Shown here one piece after another: positions 1-6,681 of a DNA stretch of 6,753 bases. A model generated the notes under the pieces. The model was not told the DNA's origin. It did not search any database and saw nothing but the letters and a program-made list of their open reading frames with translations. Source of the DNA: JBKHXU01 sp046565865 (GTDB taxonomy: Bacteria > Pseudomonadota > Gammaproteobacteria > Acidiferrobacterales > Sulfurifustaceae). The DNA is taken from NCBI GenBank assembly GCA_046565865.1, contig JBKHXU010000222.1:1-6753 (forward strand), written 5' to 3'. Position 1 is the first letter of the stretch. Each line of letters opens with the position of its first letter. Both the position numbers and the translations under genes were made by a program.

Positions 1-428
1 CGCTCTACGTCGATGGCGCCGACGAGGCGACCAAGCACCTGCATCTTATCAAGGGCGGCGGCGGCGCGCTGACGCGTGAGAAGATCGTGGCCGCGGCGAG
101 CGAGCGCTTCATCTGCATCGCCGACGACTCCAAATTAGTCGGCGTACTCGGCAAGTTTCCGCTGCCGGTCGAAGTGATCCCCATGGCGCGTTCCTATGTC
201 GCACGCCAGATCGTGAAGCTCGGCGGCGAGCCGATCCTGCGCGCTGGCTTCACCACCGACAACGGCAATCTGATCTTGGATGTACACAACATGAGCATCC
301 TCAACCCGGTGGAGCTCGAGGAGAAGCTCGATCACATCGCGGGTGTCGTCACCAACGGCTTGTTCGCCCGGCGGCCGGCGGATGTGCTGTTGCTGGGTGG
401 GGACGGCGGGGTAACGAAACTGGAGTAA
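1..428 (+). CDS. rpiA: Ribose-5-phosphate isomerase A, 3' part (5' end outside window)
   Basis: The reading frame is open from base 3 to the TAA at 426-428 and gives 141 residues. RpiA interconverts ribose-5-phosphate and ribulose-5-phosphate in the cytoplasmic non-oxidative pentose phosphate pathway. Signature motifs appear in family order: DGADE at the very start of the visible protein, KGGGGALTREK (catalytic Glu in TREK), DDSK, GKFPLPVEVIPMA, and TDNGNLILDVH. The end, GVVTNGLFARRPADVLLLGG, also resembles E. coli RpiA. Since E. coli RpiA is about 219 residues with DGADE near position 81, roughly 80 N-terminal residues lie off the left edge. A GTG at 87 is internal and not a start. The gene converges on the response-regulator gene with only 10 nt between stop codons and no evident hairpin terminator. 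It looks intact and is probably unrelated to its neighbours. Confidence 0.97.
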   Translation, partial: LYVDGADEATKHLHLIKGGGGALTREKIVAAASERFICIADDSKLVGVLGKFPLPVEVIPMARSYVARQIVKLGGEPILRAGFTTDNGNLILDVHNMSILNPVELEEKLDHIAGVVTNGLFARRPADVLLLGGDGGVTKLE

Positions 429-438
429 CCGAAGGCCG

Positions 439-1814
<1,376 letters not shown>

Positions 1815-1818
<4 letters not shown>

Positions 1819-3617
1819 GCGTTGCTCTCAGTCAACCCTCGCCCGCCGCCATGCGCGAGGGCGGCATCGGAGGCGGTGCTGGCTTCTTCCGCGCTCACCG
1901 GGAAGCGCATGGCGAACCGCGCACCGTGGCGTTCCGGGGCCAGCGCCTCGAGCCGGCCGCCGTTCGCTTCGACCAGGGTGTTTGCGATCGGGAGGCCAAG
2001 GCCGGTGCCGTGCTCCTTGGTCGTGAAGAACGGCTCGAACAGACGCGGCATGATATCGGCCGGCACCCCCGGCCCGCTGTCCTCCAGCGACAACATAACG
2101 TAATCGCCCTCGCGCCAAGTGCTGAGCCATAGCTCGCCCTTCCCGCCCATCGCCTGAAGCGCATTAGTAAGAATGTTGCTCCAGGCCTGTTGCAACAACC
2201 CCGGGTCCGCCATTACGCGCGCGCCGCCGTGATGAAACGATTTGTACACCTCGACGCCGTCGACCGCGGCCAGCGCCGTCTTCAGGGCACGTTCCGCCGG
2301 TTGCGCCGGATCGATCGAGACGAAGTTCGGCTGCCGATGGCGCGAAAGCTGCAAGAAATCCTGCACCAGGCTCGCCACACGCACGCTCTCCTCGCGCAGC
2401 ATGCGCGTAAGCTCGGACTTCTTTGCCGGGTCCAGGCCGGGTTTGTCCAGCAACGCCGCCGAGGCGTTGATGATGCCGATGGGATTGCGGATCTCGTGCG
2501 CCAGCGCTGCCGACAACTCGCCCATCGCCGCCAGCTTGTCTTTCTGAAACCGCTGCGCCTGTTCGTCGCGCGCCGCGCGCAGCCGCGCCGCCATGGCGTT
2601 GAACGCCTTGGCCAGATCGCCGAGTTCGTCGTCCGAGGTAATCGGCACGATGGCGTTGAAGTTCTGCCCCGCGACCTGCATCACACCGTGGTGCAGGTAC
2701 TCCAGCGGCCGCAGTACTAAACGGCTCAACAGCATGCCGGTCAACGCGCCGATGCCGATGCCGAGCAGCGATATCGCCAAAAATAACGCCACACGATTGG
2801 TCAGCACGTCCTGGAACGTGCGCCGCTCAAGTCCGCTGAACATGATCGCCTCGACGCGCCCGCTCGAATCCACCAGCGGTGTGTACACGCCGCGATACTC
2901 GCCGCTCTCGGCGTGCAAGCTGTAGAGCGGTTTGCGCTCGGTTTCCAACCGACGCAAGGTATCGCGCGACAGGTGTTTCAGCAGCAACGCCTCGCTCGGT
3001 CGGGAGAACATGTCGTAATAGTTGCGTCCCTCGCGATAGTAGAGGCGGGTCCTGAGGCCTGTGAGGTGTGCAAGCTCATTGGCGAAATCCTGGCCGAGCA
3101 GGCTGCCAAGCACCAGGTAGTAGCGCGTCGCGCCCGTGCGCGGCACCGGCGTAATACCGACCGCCGCGAGCATGCTCTTGTTCTTGCGCGACACCTTGAG
3201 AACTGCCTCGGTCTGCCCCGGCTCCCACATGGTCTCGAGCGTGAGCGGAATCGAGGAGTAAATCAGCCGCCGATCCGGCGTGTACACCTGAATCAGATCG
3301 ATGCCGAGTTCTTGCGCGATACGGAGCACGGGCGATGGGATCGAGGCATCGGGATAGAGCGCGAGCCCCGGCACGTACACCGGGTCGTCGGCGAGCACGC
3401 GCCCGAGCATGGCGGCGTCGGTCTGATACGCTTGCAGCCAGTTCTGGTTGGCGCGCGCGGCGTCCACGATCCACTGCTCCAACCGCTTTTCGAAGTTGGT
3501 CGACACCCATTCCGCGGCAAGCCAGCCGGCGACCAGCATCGGAATCACCACGATGGCCGAAATGATGAGCAGCACCTTGCGCTGCAAGCGGGCGAGCCGA
3601 AACACGAAACGGCGCAT
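1815..3617 (-). CDS. Membrane sensor histidine kinase (HAMP-HisKA-HATPase), partner of the sigma-54 regulator
   Basis: With the start chosen here the protein has 600 residues. TM1 is at about 15-38 and TM2 at about 276-297, enclosing a periplasmic sensor of about 235 residues. A HAMP linker follows (about 298-350). The HisKA domain has the H-box ALAHEIRNP (phospho-acceptor H374). The ATPase domain has the N-box (SNILTNALQAMGG, N481/N485), G1 DSGPG (513-517), F-box FEPFF (527-531) and G2 GTGLGL (537-542). The H-box and ATPase resemble the NtrB/ZraS group, but no PAS domain is evident. The sensor contains IDLIQVYTPDRRLIYSS, reminiscent of Cache-type domains. An upstream in-frame ATG at 3677 would add 20 residues. 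I prefer 3617 because GAGGA precedes it (3621-3625, spacing 3, somewhat short), because M-R-R-F directly before TM1 is typical, and because the extra codons cover a putative operator. The kinase should autophosphorylate and pass phosphate to the regulator. Its ligand is unknown; metal or envelope stress is inferred from the divergent genes. Confidence 0.94.
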
Positions 3618-3632
3618 GCATCCTCGAAAAAA

Positions 3633-3655
3633 TGTAGAAGCTACAAAATTTGAAG
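3633..3655. promoter_or_regulatory. Candidate upstream activator site 1
   Basis: TGTAG-AAG-CTACA (3633-3645) is a perfect 5-bp dyad, followed by AAATTTGAAG. The stretch AAGCTACAAA plus the following TTTG.AG recurs at 4147-4170, upstream of the second small gene. It is centred about 133 bp upstream of the predicted sigma-54 transcription start, a normal distance for an NtrC-type enhancer. It also lies only about 16 nt before the kinase start, so binding could affect kinase expression. Assignment to the neighbouring regulator is inference from position and repetition. Confidence 0.5.
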
Positions 3656-3700
3656 CCACACCATTGGAACTAAGCATACCTTAACTTCGCGTGGCGGAAT

Positions 3701-3713
3701 TAAATGGTTGATC
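3701..3713 (-). promoter_or_regulatory. IHF-like site between enhancer and promoter 1
   Basis: On the minus strand this reads GATCAACCATTTA, matching the IHF consensus WATCAANNNNTTR at all but the first base. It is centred about 70 bp upstream of the predicted start, between the candidate enhancer and the -24/-12 promoter, where IHF usually bends DNA at sigma-54 promoters. The same TAA-N4-TTGATC pattern recurs at 4195-4207. It could instead be a second operator for the regulator. Confidence 0.45.
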
Positions 3714-3750
3714 TGATTCATGAGTTGCTCCGTACGGGCGACGTGACTCT

Positions 3751-3766
3751 TGGCACACGCCTTGCT
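3751..3766 (+). promoter_or_regulatory. Sigma-54 (-24/-12) promoter of first small gene
   Basis: TGGCACACGCCTTGCT matches the RpoN consensus TGGCAC-N5-TTGC(A/T) exactly. GG is at 3752-3753, GC at 3764-3765, and the spacing between the two doublets is the required 12. A preceding T (3750) gives the usual YTGGCA. Transcription should start near 3777, leaving a leader of about 70 nt before the ATG at 3847. Sigma-54 promoters need an AAA+ activator, and one is encoded by the divergent operon. Confidence 0.88.
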
Positions 3767-3780
3767 CTAGGGCGAACCGA

Positions 3781-3804
3781 TGGCGAACACTTATTCGTTC
3801 GCCA
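3781..3804 (+). other. Hairpin at the 5' end of the leader RNA
   Basis: TGGCGAAC (3781-3788) pairs perfectly with GTTCGCCA (3797-3804) around an 8-nt loop, starting about 4 nt into the predicted transcript. A second GGCGAAC copy lies at 3771-3777 and could compete for the same partner in DNA or in a longer RNA. No U-tract follows directly, so it is unlikely to be a terminator. A 5' stabilising structure or a protein-binding dyad is plausible. Confidence 0.5.
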
Positions 3805-3846
3805 GCTCGGTACTTTTAGATAGTCACACCCGTAGGAGCCTTACAA

Positions 3847-4035
3847 ATGAAGAAGACCCTGATGAGCCTGATCGCCCTGGCGTTCGCCGCCGGCCTCACT
3901 GCCCCGACGTTCGCGGCCAAGCACGAAATGGACCTGGCTGCTGCCTGCAAGGGCAAGAAGGCGGGCGATGCCGTGAAGGTTGACGGCAAGGACATGAAGT
4001 GCCCGGAAGCGAAGAAGGACGAAAAAAAGAAGTAA
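3847..4035 (+). CDS. Small secreted Lys-rich protein with two Cys and predicted N-terminal AKH (ATCUN-type) motif
   Basis: This 62-residue protein is not recognised as a named family. It starts with a clear Sec signal peptide (MKKTL, hydrophobic 5-19) ending in A-P-T-F-A. Cleavage after A23 (T-F-A at -3 to -1) would leave a mature peptide of about 39 residues beginning A-K-H-E-M. It has two Cys (C34 and C52, the latter in M-K-C-P) and a charged tail ending in KKDEKKK. The first visible feature after cleavage, a free amino group with His at position 3, is the ATCUN Cu(II)/Ni(II)-binding arrangement, with Met close by. AGGAG at 3834-3838 sits 8 nt before the ATG, giving strong start support. 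A sigma-54 promoter lies upstream and a hairpin terminator follows, so it is a single-gene transcript. It is divergent from the kinase gene. A periplasmic metal-binding or stress role is inferred, not shown. Similarity to the second small protein (A-Q-H-E-M, K-C-P) suggests a distant pair. Confidence 0.85.
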   Translation: MKKTLMSLIALAFAAGLTAPTFAAKHEMDLAAACKGKKAGDAVKVDGKDMKCPEAKKDEKKK

Positions 4036-4089
4036 GGCAAATTCGAAAAAGAACTATAACGCCGCATTAGTTACGCATTCTTCAGTGTT

Positions 4090-4118
4090 AAAGCGCCCAC
4101 CGGGCGCTTTTTCTTTTT
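4090..4118 (+). terminator. Rho-independent terminator of first small gene
   Basis: AAAGCGCCC (4090-4098) pairs perfectly with GGGCGCTTT (4102-4110) around the loop ACC, and the run TTCTTTTT follows. It lies 55 nt after the stop codon and separates the first small gene from the regulatory region of the second. Confidence 0.92.
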
Positions 4119-4146
4119 AGGCGCCGCCCCACTATCCCCGCACGTC

Positions 4147-4170
4147 TGCGGCAAGCTACAAATTTTGCAG
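4147..4170. promoter_or_regulatory. Candidate upstream activator site 2
   Basis: This carries the same AAGCTACAAA core as 3638-3647, flanked by an upstream TG..G and a downstream TTTG.AG. One extra base separates the left half from the core. Its core begins 83 bp before the GG of the -24 element, against 114 bp at promoter 1, a difference of 31 bp or about three helical turns. It is centred about 102 bp upstream of the predicted start. A further imperfect dyad GGTGT...ACACC spans 4170-4193. Confidence 0.5.
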
Positions 4171-4194
4171 GTGTCTCGTGCGCATCGAACACCG

Positions 4195-4207
4195 TAAGTG
4201 CTTGATC
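4195..4207 (-). promoter_or_regulatory. IHF-like site between enhancer and promoter 2
   Basis: The minus strand reads GATCAAGCACTTA, matching WATCAANNNNTTR except at the first base. This is the same single mismatch as at 3701-3713. It begins 41 bp before the -24 GG, against 51 bp at promoter 1, so the two sites are one helical turn apart in phase. Confidence 0.45.
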
Positions 4208-4234
4208 GAAATCGGAACCGACCGCGCGCGCCCC

Positions 4235-4250
4235 TGGCACACGGGTTGCT
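4235..4250 (+). promoter_or_regulatory. Sigma-54 (-24/-12) promoter of second small gene
   Basis: TGGCACACGGGTTGCT matches the RpoN consensus exactly, with GG at 4236-4237 and GC at 4248-4249 (12 bp apart). The preceding C (4234) gives CTGGCA. It differs from promoter 1 at only two spacer bases within the 16-bp element. The predicted start is near 4261, giving a leader of about 34 nt. Confidence 0.88.
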
Positions 4251-4294
4251 AAACGTCGGGCGCAGTACCACTCACCGACCAGAAAGGAGCCGTC

Positions 4295-4564
4295 ATGAAA
4301 CAAGCCATTGCCACCGTTGCGTTCGGATTTACATTCCTGTTGGCGCACGGCGCGTTCGCCGCCCAGCACGAAATGCCGCAGGGCGACAAACCGGCCGCCG
4401 CCCAGGAACAGAAAGTCGAGAAGAAGAAACCGAAGAAGTGCCCGGCCGGCAAGGTCTATAGCAAAAAGGACAAGAAGTGCGTCGCCAAACCGGAGAAGCG
4501 CGCGGCGCCGGCAACCCCTGCGACACCGGCGGCGCCCGCCACACCGGCCGCCCCCGCCCAGTAA
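4295..4564 (+). CDS. Small secreted Lys/Pro/Ala-rich protein with two Cys and predicted N-terminal AQH (ATCUN-type) motif
   Basis: This 89-residue protein is not recognised as a named family. The signal peptide (hydrophobic about 4-19) ends in a strong signal-peptidase site A20-F21-A22, leaving a mature peptide that begins A-Q-H-E-M. The middle is very Lys-rich and holds two Cys, C49 (KKCPAGKVY) and C62 (KKDKKCV). The last 20 residues are an Ala-Pro-Thr low-complexity tail (TPAAPA repeated twice). AAGGAG at 4284-4289 lies 5 nt before the ATG. It has its own sigma-54 promoter, and a hairpin follows the stop. The H-E-M mature start and K-C-P motif link it to the first small protein, though the bodies have diverged. 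Metal binding through the N-terminal amine and His3 is inference and depends on cleavage after A22. The Pro-Ala tail could be a flexible spacer in the periplasm. Overlapping longer frames on both strands lack signal peptide, SD or family motifs. Confidence 0.84.
   Translation: MKQAIATVAFGFTFLLAHGAFAAQHEMPQGDKPAAAQEQKVEKKKPKKCPAGKVYSKKDKKCVAKPEKRAAPATPATPAAPATPAAPAQ
4523..4558 (+). repeat. Two tandem 18-bp units in the second small gene
   Basis: The 18-bp units at 4523-4540 and 4541-4558 differ at two bases and both encode Thr-Pro-Ala-Ala-Pro-Ala. A partial related unit (Ala-Thr-Pro-Ala) precedes them. Such a tract is prone to length change by slippage, which would vary the tail without a frameshift. 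Confidence 0.75.
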
Positions 4565-4575
4565 GCCTCACGGCG

Positions 4576-4602
4576 CGAAACGCCCGCGTCGCGGGCGTTT
4601 CG
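4576..4602. terminator. Hairpin between convergent genes, probable terminator
   Basis: CGAAACGCCCG (4576-4586) pairs with CGGGCGTTTCG (4592-4602), 11 bp around a 5-nt loop, 11 nt after the second small gene's stop. The descending arm ends in TTTCG followed by TCGTTCGTGT rather than a clean U-tract. It therefore fits a moderate terminator for the + strand gene, and it may also act on the converging trxC transcript. Confidence 0.6.
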
Positions 4603-4619
4603 TCGTTCGTGTCCCATCA

Positions 4620-5057
4620 TCACTGCGGCAGTCGCCGCTCCAGCCACGCCTCGAGTTGCGGCGCCGACAACGCGCCGGCTATCCGGTCCAGCTCGCGCCC
4701 TTTGTGGAACAGCAGCAGGGTAGGAATGTTGCGAATGCCGTAACGCCCGGCCGCCGTGCCGTGCGTCTCGGTATTGAGCTTGGTAAAGCGGGCGCGCGTC
4801 GCGTAGCGCCCGGCGACCTCTTCGTACACCGGCGCCATCATGCGGCACGGCCCGCACCATGGCGCCCAAAAATCGACCAGCAGCGGCAGCTCGTCCTTAG
4901 CAAGATAACGCTCGAGCTCCTCCCCGCCGATTTCGAGCGGCGCCGGGCGCAGTAACGGTTGGTGACAGGCGCCGCATTTCGGCCCCTGCTCCAACCGCGC
5001 GCGCGGCACGCGGTTGACGCGGCCGCACGGCGGGCAAACGACGTGAACCGTATCCAT
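4620..5057 (-). CDS. trxC: Thioredoxin 2 (zinc-ribbon thioredoxin)
   Basis: This 145-residue protein has the TrxC layout: an N-terminal zinc-binding region with two CxxC pairs (C8-P-P-C11 and C28-G-A-C31), then a thioredoxin fold. The fold carries the redox site W67-C-G-P-C71 within DFWAPWCGPCR and the cis-proline in N-I-P112-T. Length matches E. coli TrxC (about 139). TrxC is a cytoplasmic dithiol reductant reduced by thioredoxin reductase, and in E. coli trxC is induced by oxidative stress through OxyR. The ATG at 5057 places the first CxxC correctly; the Shine-Dalgarno is weak. It lies 57 nt after the DUF523/DUF1722 gene on the same strand, so co-transcription is plausible. It converges with the second small secreted-protein gene. 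Confidence 0.95.
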   Translation of the reverse strand: MDTVHVVCPPCGRVNRVPRARLEQGPKCGACHQPLLRPAPLEIGGEELERYLAKDELPLLVDFWAPWCGPCRMMAPVYEEVAGRYATRARFTKLNTETHGTAAGRYGIRNIPTLLLFHKGRELDRIAGALSAPQLEAWLERRLPQ

Positions 5058-5114
5058 CGCCGCTTATTGGGGTCGGCGTCGCCCAATTTCCAGCGCGCCC
5101 CAGCTATCGATCGG

Positions 5115-6077
5115 TTAAATCCCGTAACGGAGCGTAAATTCCGCCGAGTGGGGATAGAGGTAAACCTGATCCTCGATCCAGGGGTTGGGATACCGGCGAA
5201 AGTGATGGCGCAGCAGGGTCACGGGGACCAAGAGCGGTAAGGCACCGGTGCGGTAGGACTCGATCGCGTCCCGCAGTTCGTGGCGGTCGCCGGCATCGAG
5301 ATCGCGCTTGAGATATCCCGCGGCGTGCTGCAGCACGTTCGCGTGCATGCGCCGTGTGGCCGGGTACGACAATACGCACATGAAGCCGTCGATGTAACGC
5401 GCGGCGACCGCCCGGGCCCCGCGCCGATCGGCGCCAGCGACGACGCGCCCAAGCGCGGCGTAACGCGATGGCCCGTGGGCCATGAGCGCTAGCTTGTGCG
5501 CGGTATGAAATGCGATCAGCCGCGCCGCGCTAACGCCGCTCGCCTGCAGTTGCCGCCAGCGTCGATAGGCAAATACGCGTTCCAAAAAATTGTCGCGCAG
5601 TGCAGCGTCGTTCAGGCGCCCCTCTTCTTCCACAGGCAGCAACGCCTGGGCGGCGCGAAACGCGGCGGCATACACGCCAGTCCCCAATCGCGGCGCGGCG
5701 GCACCACGCCCGTACACCTTTACCCGCGCCAGCCCGCAACTCGGCGACTTGCTCTTGAAGATATAGCCGCTGATGTCGTCGAGCATCCGCGCCTGCCGTC
5801 GGCCGTATGCCGCCAGCGCGTCGGTCACGTCGAGCGTCGAATCGTCCACACCGACCGCACGCGGTCGCGCCACGCTCCCAACCAGACGAATCGGCGGGCG
5901 CGGCACGCCAAGACCGATCCCAACCTCGGGACACACCGGCACGAACTCGAAATAGCGCGCGAGCGTGTCCGTGATGTAGTCGTCGCGCTTGTGATTGCCG
6001 TCGTAGCGCACGCGCTGACCGAGCAGACAACTACTGATGCCGAGACGAACCTTAATTGAATTGATCTCCCGCGACAC
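5115..6077 (-). CDS. DUF523 (TudS-like) - DUF1722 (YbgA-like) fusion protein
   Basis: This 320-residue cytoplasmic protein has two domains. The N-terminal DUF523 (about 10-150) shows the family motifs GISSCLLGQRVRYDG (C17), VPVCPEVGIGLGVPRPP (C49) and FKSKSPSCG (C114). In the DUF523 enzyme TudS, a thiouracil desulfidase, three Cys hold a [4Fe-4S] cluster, and these three Cys are the likely equivalents. The C-terminal DUF1722 (about 165-315) is related to E. coli YbgA and includes FHTAHKLALMAHGP, the Y-L-K-R-D-L region and a basic RHHFRRYP stretch. The start is GTG (6075-6077), preceded by AGG at short spacing; the upstream frame gives no better start. The exact substrate is unknown. It lies between a dimer-glycosylase gene (148 nt upstream, a gap where I see no confident promoter) and trxC. 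In E. coli ybgA neighbours phr (photolyase), so a role linked to UV or base damage is conceivable but unproven. Confidence 0.9.
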   Translation of the reverse strand: MSREINSIKVRLGISSCLLGQRVRYDGNHKRDDYITDTLARYFEFVPVCPEVGIGLGVPRPPIRLVGSVARPRAVGVDDSTLDVTDALAAYGRRQARMLDDISGYIFKSKSPSCGLARVKVYGRGAAAPRLGTGVYAAAFRAAQALLPVEEEGRLNDAALRDNFLERVFAYRRWRQLQASGVSAARLIAFHTAHKLALMAHGPSRYAALGRVVAGADRRGARAVAARYIDGFMCVLSYPATRRMHANVLQHAAGYLKRDLDAGDRHELRDAIESYRTGALPLLVPVTLLRHHFRRYPNPWIEDQVYLYPHSAEFTLRYGI

Positions 6078-6225
6078 TACCTAAACTGACCACGCAATAG
6101 CCTTGCACGCAGTGTACGCGCCGCACCACAACATGGTGATGTACGACGCGCTATACGAATGGCGCCGACTGCCAGGCGGAAACCCATAACTGGCCACCGG
6201 CGAAGACCTAGTTGTAAGCGCAGCG

Positions 6226-6651
6226 TCATTGCACCTCCCACGCCGCCACCGGACCGGGATGCACGATAAACATGGGATGCGGTTCCGGGCAGCGCAATCG
6301 GGTGAGCGCGTAGTAGCGTGCCCGATCGCGGCGCCAAAGTTTCTTGCGCAGATGGGCCAGCTCGAAACGTAGCTGACCGTCCGTGACCCGGAGCCGGCGC
6401 CGGCTACGCGCTGGGCCGATACGCGCGCGGAATTGGTAGCCACGCACGTGCGCCTCGCGGCGCACGTGTTCCAGATAGCTCGCGATCGCAGCGGTCGGAT
6501 CGGCTTGTTGGCGAAAGCGCGCGAGCTGCGGGTGATGCCGATAGCCGCGCGTGCGTCCGGCCAAGACCTTCCGCGCCAGGAGCGCCTCGCGCCACAGCGC
6601 CACTAATCCGCGGCCATCGAGATACCGCGGGTGCAGGCTCCACAGACGCAT
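6226..6651 (-). CDS. Pyrimidine-dimer DNA glycosylase / T4 endonuclease V-like protein
   Basis: This 141-residue protein is close in length to T4 endonuclease V (138). It has the bacterial family pattern: M-R-L-W-S-L-H-P-R-Y-L-D at the start, G-L-V-A-L-W-R-E-A-L-L-A, G-Y-R-H-H-P-Q-L-A-R-F, then Y-L-E-H-V-R-R-E-A-H-V-R-G-Y-F-like helices. T4 endonuclease V cuts the glycosidic bond and backbone at UV cyclobutane dimers using its N-terminal amine and Glu23. The R-E pair at 21-22 here fits that Glu. The ATG at 6651 is firm because the family begins exactly at M-R-L-W; the Shine-Dalgarno is weak. It sits 30 nt after the RND pump stop and upstream of the DUF523/DUF1722 gene, all on one strand. Bacterial members are assigned by homology and activity is not certain. 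Confidence 0.85.
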   Translation of the reverse strand: MRLWSLHPRYLDGRGLVALWREALLARKVLAGRTRGYRHHPQLARFRQQADPTAAIASYLEHVRREAHVRGYQFRARIGPARSRRRLRVTDGQLRFELAHLRKKLWRRDRARYYALTRLRCPEPHPMFIVHPGPVAAWEVQ

Positions 6652-6681
6652 GCCGCATTGTGCGCGCGGCCCAACGCCTGC

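Noticed and set aside
429..438. Terminator between rpiA and the regulator gene
   Set aside because: The gap is 10 nt and no stem with a T-tract is visible on either strand.
3615..3677. Longer kinase start at the ATG at 3677 (20 extra residues)
   Set aside because: Its AAGG is only 1 nt from the ATG, the added residues have no membrane or family character, and they overlap the repeated operator-like element. The ATG at 3617 has GAGGA upstream and sits just before TM1.
3780..3983. A 67-codon frame beginning at the ATG at 3780, three bases after the predicted transcription start
   Set aside because: It has no Shine-Dalgarno, overlaps the small secreted-protein gene out of frame, and shows no signal peptide or family motif. 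A leaderless leader peptide cannot be excluded but is not supported.
4308..4955. A 215-codon + strand frame across the second small gene and trxC
   Set aside because: It is an Arg/Pro-rich GC-driven shadow lying out of frame with the 89-aa gene and antisense to clearly homologous trxC.
6078..6225. A promoter or structured RNA in the 148-nt gap before the DUF523/DUF1722 gene
   Set aside because: Only a short CACCA/TGGTG stem (6124-6138) and poor sigma-70-like hexamers with wrong spacing were found.
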